DNA of 64,000 bases from Microbacterium sp. LWO13-1.2 (GCF_038397725.1 NZ_CP151634.1:2790001-2854000); one strand, 5' to 3'. Shown: positions 1 through 7,431, counted from the first letter of the stretch. A program made the numbers and translations. Notes: generated from the letters alone by a model not told the origin.

Positions 1-1
1 C

Positions 2-277
2 ACCGTCGCGACCGGGATCGCGGCGGCACTGCTGTTCGTCGCGGCGCGCCTCCTGGAACGCGTGACGCTCGCCGTGCCGGCGACCGTGTCCTTCCAGCCC
101 GCTTTCCTGCTTCTCGTGCCCGGCACCGTAGGACTCGTCGCCATGACATCGTTCGATGCCGAAGCGCTGGCGGCTGCACCGATGATCTTCGTGAGTCTCT
201 GCATCGGCACGAAGGTGGGGGCATTGATCGCGGATGCGGCGCGCATCACGCACTCAGCCCCTGGCCCCGTGGCCTGA
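2..277 (+). CDS. Threonine/serine exporter family protein, C-terminal end (5' truncated by window)
   Basis: This is the last ~91 codons of a membrane protein whose start lies before the window. It is very hydrophobic, with two or three transmembrane stretches. The segment around VPATVSFQPAFLLLVPGTVG resembles the C-terminal ThrE-type domain of threonine/serine exporters, where a Pro-rich loop is followed by LLVPG. The family moves threonine and serine out of the cell, usually with N- and C-terminal halves on one chain in actinobacteria. Only part of the second half is visible, so the family call is moderate. The gene ends 55 nt before the next start. Confidence 0.6.
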   Translation, partial: TVATGIAAALLFVAARLLERVTLAVPATVSFQPAFLLLVPGTVGLVAMTSFDAEALAAAPMIFVSLCIGTKVGALIADAARITHSAPGPVA

Positions 278-320
278 GTTCCCCAAGCCACCGGCGCAGA
301 GGGCGGCTTCCGAACTGCGA

Positions 321-326
321 TACGGT
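321..326 (+). promoter_or_regulatory. Leaderless -10 box for the DUF7882 gene
   Basis: TACGGT lies six bases before ATG 333. No ribosome binding site is present. The same -10-to-start spacing recurs at many genes here and helps fix the start at 333 rather than an upstream in-frame codon at 234. Confidence 0.5.
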
Positions 327-332
327 TCACAG

Positions 333-638
333 ATGGGTTCCCTTCTGTACGACGGCGAAGATCGCCCGATCCACATCGACGATCGTGCACTCGCGCACCT
401 CAAGGTGGTCATCGCCACCAAGCTCCGTCGCCAGGAGAGCTTCACCCTGTCCTGGAAGCACTCGGACAGCGAGCCCGGCGGTCGGTCGACGATCTGGCTG
501 CATCCTTCGATTCCTCTTCGGTTCGTCTTCGACGAGGAGGAGCCGCCCGAGTTGAACATGCAGTGGGTCGAAGATCTGATGCACTCAGCCAATTCGACGG
601 GAGGCATCATGCTCGTCGATGAAGTGCTCGACGTCTGA
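333..638 (+). CDS. DUF7882 family small protein
   Basis: The product is 101 residues and resembles a small soluble family common in Microbacteriaceae (MG-hydrophobic-Y-G start, then a DDR-LAHL block at residues ~18-25, and a GGR-IWLHP block near the middle). Databases have often labelled the family 'ATP-dependent DNA ligase', but nothing in this length or sequence supports ligase activity. The function is unknown. Start 333 is chosen because the family begins at MGSLLYDG and because a -10 box lies at leaderless spacing. An in-frame codon at 234 would add 33 residues unlike the family. Confidence 0.75.
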   Translation: MGSLLYDGEDRPIHIDDRALAHLKVVIATKLRRQESFTLSWKHSDSEPGGRSTIWLHPSIPLRFVFDEEEPPELNMQWVEDLMHSANSTGGIMLVDEVLDV

Positions 639-736
639 GAACATCTGACTGCTGTGGGCAAAACTGTCAAGGGTCTTTTCTTGTCCTGACAGCGCTCGGA
701 CAATCTCCCTGGGAGTAAACCTTGGAGGGATGTCAG

Positions 737-1021
737 ATGTCTGAAACGCCGGATCCGCGCTACTCATTGCGCAGAGTGACGTCGACGGAGTGGGTCATCA
801 ATGACTTTCGCTATGAGGCGCATGATCCACGTCATGTGGTGGCCTGTGTGTACGAACTCGAGGAGACCGAGGTCGAGGTCGTGTGGTTGCGCGACTTGCC
901 GCTCGCTTCCCGCTACTCCTCGCCGTTCGATGTGCTCGAGGAAGTGGAACGGGTGAACAGTGTGAGTCGAGCGACCCGACCCGTCGCCATCCCGCATCTG
1001 CCGCCGCTTCTGGCGACGTGA
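737..1021 (+). CDS. Hypothetical protein, 94 aa
   Basis: I do not recognise this small protein. It is 94 residues, starts MSETPDPRYSLRRV, is acidic in the middle (EETEVEVVWLRDLPL), and has no membrane segment or signal peptide. The start is ATG 737, preceded by a strong ribosome binding site GGAGGG at 724-729 with seven bases of spacing. A TTG at 722 in the same frame lies upstream of that site and is unlikely to be used. It converges with corA, whose stop is nine bases away. The good ribosome binding site is the main reason to believe it is a real gene. Confidence 0.6.
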   Translation: MSETPDPRYSLRRVTSTEWVINDFRYEAHDPRHVVACVYELEETEVEVVWLRDLPLASRYSSPFDVLEEVERVNSVSRATRPVAIPHLPPLLAT

Positions 1022-1030
1022 GGGCACCGA

Positions 1031-1951
1031 TCATTCTTCTCCGCCGTTGTTCTCGGCCGCTCCGCCGAGCCAGCCGCGACGGCGGAAGACGATGTACGCC
1101 ACCACGTCGAGCACGATGATCGAGACGCCGACCGCCACCCAGCCGTACTCCCATCGCAGGAGCGGCAGGTTCTTGAAGTTCATGCCGTAGAGGCCGCCGA
1201 TCACGGTCGGGATCGCCAGCAGCGCGGCATACGCGGAGATCGTTCGCATGTCCTGGTTCTGGCGGGTGGCGACATTGCTCTCATGACTGGAAACCAGAGC
1301 GTCGAGAGAGGCGTGCTCGTTGGCGGAGAGTTCGGCAACGCCCGTCGCGTCGAGTTCGAGATGATGGAAGTAAGGGCGCAACTTAGGGCGATCCGCCGTT
1401 GCCGCTTCGAACTCCTGGCGAGCGGCCCTGAGCGCCTCGGACAGGCCGGTCGCGGCCCGATCGATGCGCCCGATCCGCCGACGCAGACGGTAGATGCGCT
1501 GATAGTCCTCATGGACGCGGTTGTCGAAGACGTCCGCCTCGAGTTCGTCGAGGTCGCCTTCGACTTGAGCGGCGAGCTCGACGAAGTCATGCACGATGGC
1601 GTCGAGAACTCGATACGCCGCGGTGATCGGCGAATCCACGAGTACCGGCCCGGGGCCTGCGAGCAACGCGTCAAGGTCGCGAATCTCATCGATGTCGCCG
1701 CGTTGGATCAGAAGCAGCACATCGCCGTTCCAGATGAGCGCCAGATCCACGTCGGTCGTCGCCGACTCGACTCCGCCTCGATCGACATCCCAGATCGACA
1801 GATACAGGTGGTCGCCGAAGGTCTCGAACTTCGGCTGCTGTCGATGCTCGCCCAGGTCGCCGAGTATGAGCGGGTGGAGTCCGAACTGAGCCTGCGCCAC
1901 TTCCAGTTCGGCGCGAGAGGGGTTCACCAGGCGGTGCCATGGTCTCGTCAT
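1031..1951 (-). CDS. corA: CorA family magnesium/divalent cation transporter
   Basis: The protein is 306 residues, near the usual CorA length. The N-terminal two thirds is a soluble helical domain. Two transmembrane helices lie at the C-terminus, and the first ends in the YGMNF signature (GMN motif) that forms the pore selectivity filter. CorA forms a homopentamer in the inner membrane and passes Mg2+ or Co2+. The start is ATG 1951, 13 bases after the stop of the acidic small protein gene, so the two probably share a transcript. I see no clear ribosome binding site before it. Confidence 0.9.
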   Translation of the reverse strand: MTRPWHRLVNPSRAELEVAQAQFGLHPLILGDLGEHRQQPKFETFGDHLYLSIWDVDRGGVESATTDVDLALIWNGDVLLLIQRGDIDEIRDLDALLAGPGPVLVDSPITAAYRVLDAIVHDFVELAAQVEGDLDELEADVFDNRVHEDYQRIYRLRRRIGRIDRAATGLSEALRAARQEFEAATADRPKLRPYFHHLELDATGVAELSANEHASLDALVSSHESNVATRQNQDMRTISAYAALLAIPTVIGGLYGMNFKNLPLLRWEYGWVAVGVSIIVLDVVAYIVFRRRGWLGGAAENNGGEE

Positions 1952-1964
1952 CGCGCGCCGCCGG

Positions 1965-2168
1965 TCAGAATGCGTCGCGCTCGTCGTCCTCTGAGCCGCC
2001 GGCAGCGAGACGATCGGCTGTGGCGCTGTCGATCAGATCGTCGTCGATGTCGGGATCGAGCGTGGTCTCTCCGTCCACCTCGGTGGTGACGAGGTCATCG
2101 TCGAACGGCTTCTCGTCCGGTGTCTCGTCAGCAGGGAGGGGAATGATCGGGGGGATGATGTTCGACAT
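1965..2168 (-). CDS. Small, highly acidic hypothetical protein upstream of corA
   Basis: This is a 67-residue protein with 22 Asp/Glu and only three Lys/Arg. It begins with a Pro-rich stretch (MSNIIPPIIPLPADE) followed by DDD clusters. The sequence suggests a disordered polyanion. The ATG at 2168 has a GAAAGGA ribosome binding site about seven bases upstream, which supports translation. It lies 13 bases upstream of corA on the same strand. I do not recognise a family. A link to divalent cation handling is only inferred from its position and charge. Confidence 0.6.
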   Translation of the reverse strand: MSNIIPPIIPLPADETPDEKPFDDDLVTTEVDGETTLDPDIDDDLIDSATADRLAAGGSEDDERDAF

Positions 2169-2279
2169 GATCGCGTCCTTTCGCCGGGTTGTCCGTCGAC
2201 TGTAACCACGAAAGGACTGTGCGCCCGAGCCGCTTGACCGATGGTGCGGGTGGCGCTATAAGCCGCGCCGGAGCGACTG

Positions 2280-2912
2280 TCAGCGACTCGTCGGCGCGCC
2301 GTAGCGTGCCACCATCGTCCGTGCCGCTTCGTCCACCACATCGTGCGTCTCGGCTTCGTCGAGCGACCAGTTGCCGTGGATGAGGCGTGGCCAGAAGACG
2401 ACGGTGGAGATCATCCCGAGGAACTGTGCTGCCGCAACGTCGGGGTTCTCGACGATGGCGGTCCCGGCCACATTCGCCGTCTTGAAATAGCGCGCCAGCG
2501 CAGTGAGGACGGGCAGCGTGCCGAAATTGAAGGTGCGTTCGCGCAACTCCGGGAATCTCGGCAGGTTGGCGATCACGACCCGGATCAAGTCCTCCATCTG
2601 AGGGCGCGACAGCAAATCGGCATAGGCGAGTCCCAGGACGACCAGGCCGGCGTGAAAGTCTTCGGAGGGTGGATCTGCGAATTCGCCGCCAGGAACATCG
2701 CCTGCCGCGAGCACCGTCGCTTCGAAGAGTTCTGCCTTCGTCGGGAACTGTTTGAACAGCGTCGCCTTGGAGACCCCGGCGTTCTCGGCGACGCGCGCCA
2801 GCGAGGTCCGATCGTACCCATGCTCGAGGAACAGGGTGGTTGACGCATCCAGGATCGCCGCACGGTTGGCGGCCGCGACGCCTCGGTGGTACTGGGAGAG
2901 TGCTCGTGCCAT
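2280..2912 (-). CDS. TetR/AcrR family transcriptional regulator
   Basis: The 210-residue protein has an N-terminal TetR helix-turn-helix domain: a helix ending ASTTLFLEHGYDRTSL (residues ~24-39), then VAENAGVSKATLFKQF, the classic recognition helix followed by F-PTKAEL. The C-terminal helical domain, which would bind a ligand, is not one I can assign. It is divergent from the RibD-C-type reductase at 3015. The 102-bp gap holds two near-identical palindromes, so it probably represses that gene and itself. ATG 2912 has CATACT at 2919-2924 with a six-base gap, which suggests a leaderless transcript. Confidence 0.88.
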   Translation of the reverse strand: MARALSQYHRGVAAANRAAILDASTTLFLEHGYDRTSLARVAENAGVSKATLFKQFPTKAELFEATVLAAGDVPGGEFADPPSEDFHAGLVVLGLAYADLLSRPQMEDLIRVVIANLPRFPELRERTFNFGTLPVLTALARYFKTANVAGTAIVENPDVAAAQFLGMISTVVFWPRLIHGNWSLDEAETHDVVDEAARTMVARYGAPTSR

Positions 2913-2918
2913 GCGCCC

Positions 2919-2924
2919 AGTATG
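2919..2924 (-). promoter_or_regulatory. Leaderless -10 box for the tetR gene
   Basis: On the minus strand CATACT precedes ATG 2912 by six bases, the recurring leaderless spacing. Palindrome 2932-2951 lies immediately upstream, where bound repressor would cover the -35 zone. Confidence 0.4.
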
Positions 2925-2931
2925 ACACAGA

Positions 2932-2951
2932 GGTGAGTCACTTGACTCACC
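2932..2951. promoter_or_regulatory. TetR operator O1 (palindrome)
   Basis: GGTGAGTCA-ct-TGACTCACC is a perfect inverted repeat with 9-bp arms and a 2-bp centre. It lies between tetR and the divergent reductase gene. It contains the TTGACT -35 hexamer of the rightward promoter. Operator function is inferred from symmetry, position and its repetition at 2976-2995. Confidence 0.75.
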
Positions 2952-2970
2952 ATAACGAAAGGAGTACCGT
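2942..2970 (+). promoter_or_regulatory. Promoter of the RibD-C-type reductase gene
   Basis: TTGACT at 2942-2947 and TACCGT at 2965-2970 are separated by 17 bases. The -35 box lies inside operator O1, and transcription would start near 2977, at the left edge of operator O2. Confidence 0.6.
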
Positions 2971-2975
2971 CCCGT

Positions 2976-2995
2976 AGTGAGTCAGCCGACTCACC
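2976..2995. promoter_or_regulatory. TetR operator O2 (palindrome)
   Basis: AGTGAGTCA-gc-CGACTCACC matches O1 at 16 of 18 arm positions. It starts 44 bp after O1 and covers the predicted transcription start of the gene at 3015. Confidence 0.7.
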
Positions 2996-3014
2996 TCATG
3001 TAAAGGAGCCGAAC

Positions 3015-3572
3015 ATGGCCAAGCTCATCTACTCGATGTTCACCTCGCTCGACGGCTACGCCGAAGCGGCGGAGGGCGATCTCGGCAGCGGCGCCGAGGA
3101 TGAGGAGGTGCACACGTTCATCGGTGACACGTTCCGTCACCTGGGTACCTATCTCTACGGACGGCGGATGTACGAGACGATGGTCTTCTGGGAGACCGCG
3201 CACGCCCTGCCCGATGTGCCGCCGTACATCGCGCAGTACGCACGCGACTGGCAGGCCGCGGAGAAGGTCGTCTACTCGACCACGCTCGAGTCGGTGTCGA
3301 GCGCGAAGACCCGGATCGAGCGGTCATTCGACCCGGACGCTGTGCGCCGGCTCAAGGCGGAGTCCGATCACGACCTCAGCGTCGACGGCCCGACGCTTGC
3401 TGCACACGCGATCGCTGCCGGCCTGGTGGATGAATACCACCTCTTCATCACCACGAGCGTCGTGGGCGGGGGCAAGCGGTTCTTCCCCGATGGCGTACGT
3501 CTCGATCTCGACCTGGTCGAGCAGCGTGCCTTCGAAAACGGGCTGCTCTATGTGCGCTACCAGACCCGCTGA
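3015..3572 (+). CDS. RibD C-terminal domain / dihydrofolate reductase family protein
   Basis: The 185-residue protein matches the DHFR-fold reductases of the RibD C-terminal type: an opening KLIYSMFTSLDGY segment, a central LYGRRMYETM block (residues ~48-57), and a late VVGGGKRFF block (~155-163) that in the family contacts NADPH. Members reduce small pterin-like or other substrates, but the real substrate is usually unknown. The start has AAAGGAG six bases upstream. The gene is divergent from a TetR gene, with two operators around its promoter, so it is probably induced by a small molecule. A hairpin follows at 3583. Confidence 0.85.
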   Translation: MAKLIYSMFTSLDGYAEAAEGDLGSGAEDEEVHTFIGDTFRHLGTYLYGRRMYETMVFWETAHALPDVPPYIAQYARDWQAAEKVVYSTTLESVSSAKTRIERSFDPDAVRRLKAESDHDLSVDGPTLAAHAIAAGLVDEYHLFITTSVVGGGKRFFPDGVRLDLDLVEQRAFENGLLYVRYQTR

Positions 3573-3582
3573 CCGCACGAAA

Positions 3583-3615
3583 AAACCTTGCTGGCGCTGA
3601 CGCCGAGCAAGGTTT
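3583..3615. terminator. Bidirectional terminator between the reductase gene and tRNA-Ala
   Basis: AAACCTTGCT and AGCAAGGTTT form a perfect 10-bp stem, with an inner GGCG/CGCC stem. On the minus strand six T residues follow directly, which suits termination of the tRNA transcript. The same hairpin can end the plus-strand gene. Confidence 0.8.
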
Positions 3616-3631
3616 GATCGTTCTGATTCGG

Positions 3632-3704
3632 TGGACCTGAGGGGATTCGAACCCCTGACCCCCTGCATGCCATGCAGGTGCGCTACCAACTGCGCCACAG
3701 GCCC
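3632..3704 (-). tRNA. tRNA-Ala (anticodon GGC)
   Basis: A full 73-nt cloverleaf reads on the minus strand. The acceptor stem is GGGCCTG/CAGGTCC with the G3-U70 pair that marks alanine tRNAs. The anticodon stem CCTGC/GCAGG holds loop ATGGCAT, giving anticodon GGC. The T loop is GTTCGAATC. The discriminator is A, and only CC of the 3' CCA is encoded, so CCA completion is needed. Confidence 0.97.
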
Positions 3705-3710
3705 AAACGC

Positions 3711-3745
3711 TGCCCCGTAGAAGCCGGGGCAACTCGAATAGCGTA
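3711..3745 (-). promoter_or_regulatory. tRNA-Ala upstream region: -10 box and leader hairpin
   Basis: On the minus strand TACGCT (3740-3745) could be a -10 box about 35 nt before the tRNA. Between it and the tRNA a perfect 7-bp hairpin, TGCCCCG/CGGGGCA (3711-3717 and 3725-3731), would sit in the 5' leader that RNase P removes. The -35 box is not clear. Confidence 0.35.
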
Positions 3746-3807
3746 CTACACGGATCGGGCGAAGGGCCAATCGAACAGCCTGCCTGTGGCACGAGGGGCG
3801 AGCGGAT

Positions 3808-3813
3808 TAGGCT
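3808..3813 (+). promoter_or_regulatory. Leaderless -10 box for the GNAT gene
   Basis: TAGGCT lies six bases before GTG 3820, with no ribosome binding site in the gap. The same hexamer and gap occur at 7432 and 18325. Confidence 0.55.
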
Positions 3814-3819
3814 GACCCC

Positions 3820-4260
3820 GTGACGAGTATCCGAGCGATCCAGCAAGACGACTTCGAGGAATGGTCCGTTCTGTGGTCCGGATACCTGCGGTTCTATGAA
3901 TCCGAGATCGCGGACGATGTCACTCGCGCCACGTTCGATCGTCTCGTGAAAGACCGCGAACTGCACGGCGCGCTCGCAATCGACGAAGAGGGGCATGCGA
4001 TCGGCCTGGTGCACTGGCTGACGCACGCGGCGACGTGGAGCACGGGGGAGTACTGCTATCTCGAGGACCTGTTCGTCGCCCCGGATGCCCGTGGCAGCGG
4101 TAGCGGTCGGGCGATGATCGCGCACGTGCGCGAATGGGCCGAACAAGCCGGTTGCGCGAAGCTCTACTGGCTCACGCAGGAGGGCAACGCGACCGCGCGT
4201 ACCCTCTACGACCGCGTCGCGACGAACACGGGGTTCACGCACTACCAGATCTCGCTCTGA
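3820..4260 (+). CDS. GNAT family N-acetyltransferase
   Basis: At 146 residues this is a single GNAT domain. Motif A is visible as YLEDLFVAPDARGSGSGRAM (residues ~86-105), with the R-G-S-G-S-G-R loop that binds the acetyl-CoA pyrophosphate. The C-terminal LYWLTQEGNATARTLYDR block is the usual motif B with the asparagine and tyrosine near the active site. The acceptor substrate cannot be read from sequence. The start is GTG 3820 with a -10 box six bases upstream, so it is probably translated from a leaderless mRNA. Confidence 0.9.
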   Translation: MTSIRAIQQDDFEEWSVLWSGYLRFYESEIADDVTRATFDRLVKDRELHGALAIDEEGHAIGLVHWLTHAATWSTGEYCYLEDLFVAPDARGSGSGRAMIAHVREWAEQAGCAKLYWLTQEGNATARTLYDRVATNTGFTHYQISL

Positions 4261-4303
4261 GTTCGAGCGGCGGAACAACTCCGAGGCTCGGGGCGTTCAC
4301 TCC

Positions 4304-5395
4304 ATGGTGAGCATTCTTGAGAGCGTGGTGATCGGTGCAGGTCAGGCCGGGCTCTCCGCGTCGTACCACCTCACGAGACTCGGGATCGATCATGTCGTCC
4401 TCGACGCGGATGCCGAAGCCGGGGGCGCCTGGCGGCACCGCTGGGACGCGCTGACGATGCAGGACGTGCACGGGGTGGCCGAACTCCCCGGTTCGGCCCC
4501 GCCGCCGCGGAACAGCGAACGGGCGAATATGGCCGTTCCGGCATACTTCGCGGAGTACGAGCGTGCGCACGCGCTCCCGATCGTGCGACCGGTGCGTGTC
4601 GATCAGGTGACGGACGACGACGGTATCCTCGTCGTGCATGCCGGCGAGCGCACCTGGAGCACCCGTACCCTCGTGAACGCGACCGGCACGTGGACCCAGC
4701 CGTTCATGCCGCACTACCCCGGGATGGAGACCTTCCTCGGCGAACAGCTGCACACGGTCGACTACCCCGGCCCCGAGCATTTCCGCGGCAGACGAGTGCT
4801 CGTCGTCGGCGGCGGAGCATCGGCTGTGCAGTTCATCGGCGCGCTCGCGCCGATCACCGACACGCTCTGGGCGACCCGGCGCGAGCCCGTCTGGATCACC
4901 TCCGACTTCACCCCGGAGGCGGGTGCCGCCGCTGTCGCTCTCGTCGAGCAGCGCGTCGCCCAGGGGCTCCCACCGCAGAGCGTGGTCAGCGTCACCGGCC
5001 TCATGCTGCGCGCTCAAGAGCGAGAGGCTGAGCGGCGGGGAGCGTATGCCGCACGACGACCGATGTTCTCGCGCATCGAGCCTGACGGGGTCCGCTGGGC
5101 CGATGGTGCGTTCGAGCGCGTCGACGTCATCCTCTGGGCCACCGGCTTCCGCCCGGCGATCAGTCATCTGGCTCCCTTGCACCTGCGCAGCGCAGCGGGC
5201 GGTATTCAGCTCGACCGCCATGGCCGCGGCACGACTGCGGTCGGGGACCCTCGCGTGCAGATGGTCGGGTACGGCCCGTCTGCGAGCACCATCGGGGCGA
5301 ATCGTGCGGGTCGAACCGCGGCGCGCGGCGTACAGCATCAGCTCGCCGCGTCGGGCGCGCTGCAGGACACGGACCGAGCCATCTCGCTACGCTGA
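4304..5395 (+). CDS. FAD/NAD(P)-dependent flavoprotein, flavin-containing-monooxygenase-like
   Basis: The 363-residue protein has an N-terminal FAD-binding Rossmann motif, VIGAGQAGLSASYHL (residues ~9-23), and a second nucleotide fold, VLVVGGGASAVQF (~166-178), for NADPH. A WATGFRP motif near residue 284 is typical of FMO and Baeyer-Villiger-like proteins. Such enzymes oxygenate small organic substrates, but the true substrate is unknown. ATG 4304 is 43 bases after the GNAT stop. No clear ribosome binding site or leaderless -10 box is visible. The next gene starts five bases after its stop. Confidence 0.8.
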   Translation: MVSILESVVIGAGQAGLSASYHLTRLGIDHVVLDADAEAGGAWRHRWDALTMQDVHGVAELPGSAPPPRNSERANMAVPAYFAEYERAHALPIVRPVRVDQVTDDDGILVVHAGERTWSTRTLVNATGTWTQPFMPHYPGMETFLGEQLHTVDYPGPEHFRGRRVLVVGGGASAVQFIGALAPITDTLWATRREPVWITSDFTPEAGAAAVALVEQRVAQGLPPQSVVSVTGLMLRAQEREAERRGAYAARRPMFSRIEPDGVRWADGAFERVDVILWATGFRPAISHLAPLHLRSAAGGIQLDRHGRGTTAVGDPRVQMVGYGPSASTIGANRAGRTAARGVQHQLAASGALQDTDRAISLR

Positions 5396-5399
5396 GCGC

Positions 5400-6188
5400 A
5401 TGCTCCGTATCGTCTTCACGATCATCTGGCTGTTGCTCTCGGCCTGGCTCATCATCTGGGTCGGGGAGGGCCTGTTCGGAGTGAATCAGCGTCAGTCGAT
5501 CCTTCCGTTCGGCGGCGACAAGCTCGGCGCCCCGATCATGATCGGCGTGGCCTGGGGGCTCCTCCTCACCTTCGGCGGCACGATGGGCGGCCTCGGCCGC
5601 CGCAAGCGCGTGCGCGGCGACGCGCAGATCGGCGTCGGGCGGATCGTCGAGGTCTCACGCACCGGCCTCACGGTCAACGACGTGCCGCAGTACGACCTGT
5701 TCATCCGCGTGACGCCGCGCATGGGCGACGAGTTCGTCGGTCAGCTCCGGATGCTGGTGGATGCGAGTGAATTTGGGATGCTGCAGGTCGGCCAGCCGCT
5801 GCCGGTGCGCTACAGCATGACCGATCAGGACACGGTCGAGCTCGCCGACCTCACCGACCCGACGGTGCGCGAGGCGATGCTGAACTGGCGCATCGAGCGC
5901 GGTCTCCTCGATCCACGACTGGTGAAGGCGCGCACCACGGGAACTCAGGTGCCGGCATCGGTCCTGACCGTGCGACCGACCGGGCGACGCCGAGAGGGGC
6001 AGAGCGAGCTCGCGCTTCGGGTGCTGATGGCACCGGAGGGCCTGTCGACGTGGGAGGCGGACACCACGGTGTTCGTGCACCCCGACGCGATCTCGAGATT
6101 CCAGGTCGGCGCGCCGATCTGGGCGTTCTACCGCAGGGAAGATCCCCAGACGGTCGCCGTCACGATCGAGAAGGAGGAGGGGCGATGA
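5400..6188 (+). CDS. Membrane-anchored hypothetical protein, 262 aa
   Basis: Two hydrophobic helices lie near the N-terminus (residues ~2-24 and ~44-62), followed by a long soluble part. That part holds two similar beta-rich blocks (near GRIVEVSRTGLTVND and near PASVLTVRPTGRRREG), each resembling the DUF3592-type fold in which a variable is checked against a P-V-RY-type strand (LPVRYSM). The function is unknown. ATG 5400 follows the flavoprotein stop by four bases, and the gene overlaps the next by ATGA. The pair 5400/6185 looks co-translated and shares the membrane-plus-beta layout. Confidence 0.7.
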   Translation: MLRIVFTIIWLLLSAWLIIWVGEGLFGVNQRQSILPFGGDKLGAPIMIGVAWGLLLTFGGTMGGLGRRKRVRGDAQIGVGRIVEVSRTGLTVNDVPQYDLFIRVTPRMGDEFVGQLRMLVDASEFGMLQVGQPLPVRYSMTDQDTVELADLTDPTVREAMLNWRIERGLLDPRLVKARTTGTQVPASVLTVRPTGRRREGQSELALRVLMAPEGLSTWEADTTVFVHPDAISRFQVGAPIWAFYRREDPQTVAVTIEKEEGR

Positions 6189-6709
6189 ACCCGATGGACA
6201 CGCTCATCTGGCTGATCAACTTCCCGGTCGCGCACGGCTACGCGATGGTCTTCATCGCAGGCTTCTCCCTTCTCGGGCTGTTCGCGATGTCGGCCCGCGG
6301 CACCGCACCAGGAGGGCGGCTGCGCAGCATCCGTGAGCGGGAGGGCCTGCTGACGCTCGATGCGCGACCACGGGGTGAGTTTCTCGGTCGTCTCAGTCGA
6401 ATCGTCTTCCGGGTGCTCGCCTTCCTGATGCTCGGTTCTCTGATCCTCGGCATCCTGGGTCTGACCGGAGTGCCGGTCACCCGCGCCTACATCCACGAGA
6501 ACGGCCGTCCGACCACCGCGACCATCGATGGGGACTGGGTCACATTCACCACCGCAGACGGCGTCGAGTACACCCTCGAGAGCAATTTCTTCACCCCGTC
6601 CGTCTACCCTGCGCGTGACGCCATCCCATCGAGCGGGAGCGTCGTCGTGCGCTACCTTCCGAGCCACCCGCAGGCGTTCGTCATCGACGGCTCGCAGCGG
6701 CCTCGCTGA
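6185..6709 (+). CDS. DUF3592-like membrane protein, 174 aa
   Basis: The 174-residue protein has two transmembrane segments (residues ~13-34 and ~74-100) around a short basic loop. A C-terminal extracytoplasmic domain holds ATIDGDWVTFTTADGVEYT and SVVVRYLPSHPQAFVID, a pattern like DUF3592 proteins. The function is unknown. It overlaps the previous gene by four bases (ATGA), so the two are probably made together. An NAD(P)-binding protein gene follows after 21 bases with its own ribosome binding site. Confidence 0.7.
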   Translation: MNPMDTLIWLINFPVAHGYAMVFIAGFSLLGLFAMSARGTAPGGRLRSIREREGLLTLDARPRGEFLGRLSRIVFRVLAFLMLGSLILGILGLTGVPVTRAYIHENGRPTTATIDGDWVTFTTADGVEYTLESNFFTPSVYPARDAIPSSGSVVVRYLPSHPQAFVIDGSQRPR

Positions 6710-6730
6710 GCACCGACCAGAGGAGACCTC

Positions 6731-7387
6731 ATGTCCCGCATCATCGTTTTCGGCGGCCACGGCCGCATCGCCCTTCTGCTTGCCCCGCTGCTCGTCGCAC
6801 GTGGTGACGAAGTCACGGCGATCATCCGGAATCCGGCGCACGCCGCCGAGGTCGAGCAGACCGGGGCGACGCCCGTGGTGGCCGATATCGAGGAATTGGA
6901 TGTCGCCGCTCTCGCCGACCTGATCCGCGCCCACGATGCGGTGGTCTGGTCGGCGGGTGCCGGAGGTGGTGCTCCGCAGCGGACCTATGCCGTCGATCGC
7001 GATGCCGCGATCCGAACGATGGATGCGGCGGAAGCCGCCGGCGTCCGCCGCTACGTCATGGTGTCGTGGCTCGGATCGACCGCCGAGCACGGAATCCCCG
7101 AGGACGACGGCTTCTTTCCCTACGCCGACGCGAAGTGGGCGGCAGACGAGTATCTGCGAGGGACGGATCTGGAGGGCACGATCCTCGCCCCCGGTACGCT
7201 CACGCTCGACTCCTCGACCGGGCGGATCGAACTCGACCCTTCGGATCGCGGCGCAGTGTCCCGTGCCGATGTCGCCGCCGTGATCGCCGCAACGCTGGAA
7301 GCGTCGCCCACGATCGGACGGACCATCCGCTTCGGCAACGGAACCCCGGAATCCTCCGAGCCGATCGACGTCGCCCTCGCCCGCTGA
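6731..7387 (+). CDS. NAD(P)-binding SDR-like protein
   Basis: The 218-residue protein opens with IIVFGGHGRIALLLAPLL, an NAD(P)-binding GxxGxxG-type loop (GGHGRIA) of the atypical short-chain dehydrogenase group that includes NmrA-like and NADH:flavin reductase-like proteins. Later blocks VVWSAGAGGG (~73-82) and RRYVMVSWLG (~108-117) and YADAKWAADEYLR (~133-145, with the Y..AK active-site-like spacing) fit this group. The substrate is unknown. The start has AGAGGAGA seven bases before ATG. It is on the same strand as the two upstream membrane proteins. Confidence 0.82.
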   Translation: MSRIIVFGGHGRIALLLAPLLVARGDEVTAIIRNPAHAAEVEQTGATPVVADIEELDVAALADLIRAHDAVVWSAGAGGGAPQRTYAVDRDAAIRTMDAAEAAGVRRYVMVSWLGSTAEHGIPEDDGFFPYADAKWAADEYLRGTDLEGTILAPGTLTLDSSTGRIELDPSDRGAVSRADVAAVIAATLEASPTIGRTIRFGNGTPESSEPIDVALAR

Positions 7388-7431
7388 CCGGCGCGTCGCC
7401 CGCTCGCTCAGCGACCGGAGAAAAGGCGTCG

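Noticed and set aside
333..638. Labelling the DUF7882 protein an ATP-dependent DNA ligase
   Set aside because: At 101 residues and without a KxDG nucleotidyltransferase motif it cannot be a ligase; the label is inherited in databases.
664..703. Short inverted repeats in the 639-736 gap (CTGTCA/TGACAG and TTGTCC/GGACAA)
   Set aside because: Arms are only six bases, they overlap one another, and no promoter box lines up with them; chance cannot be excluded.
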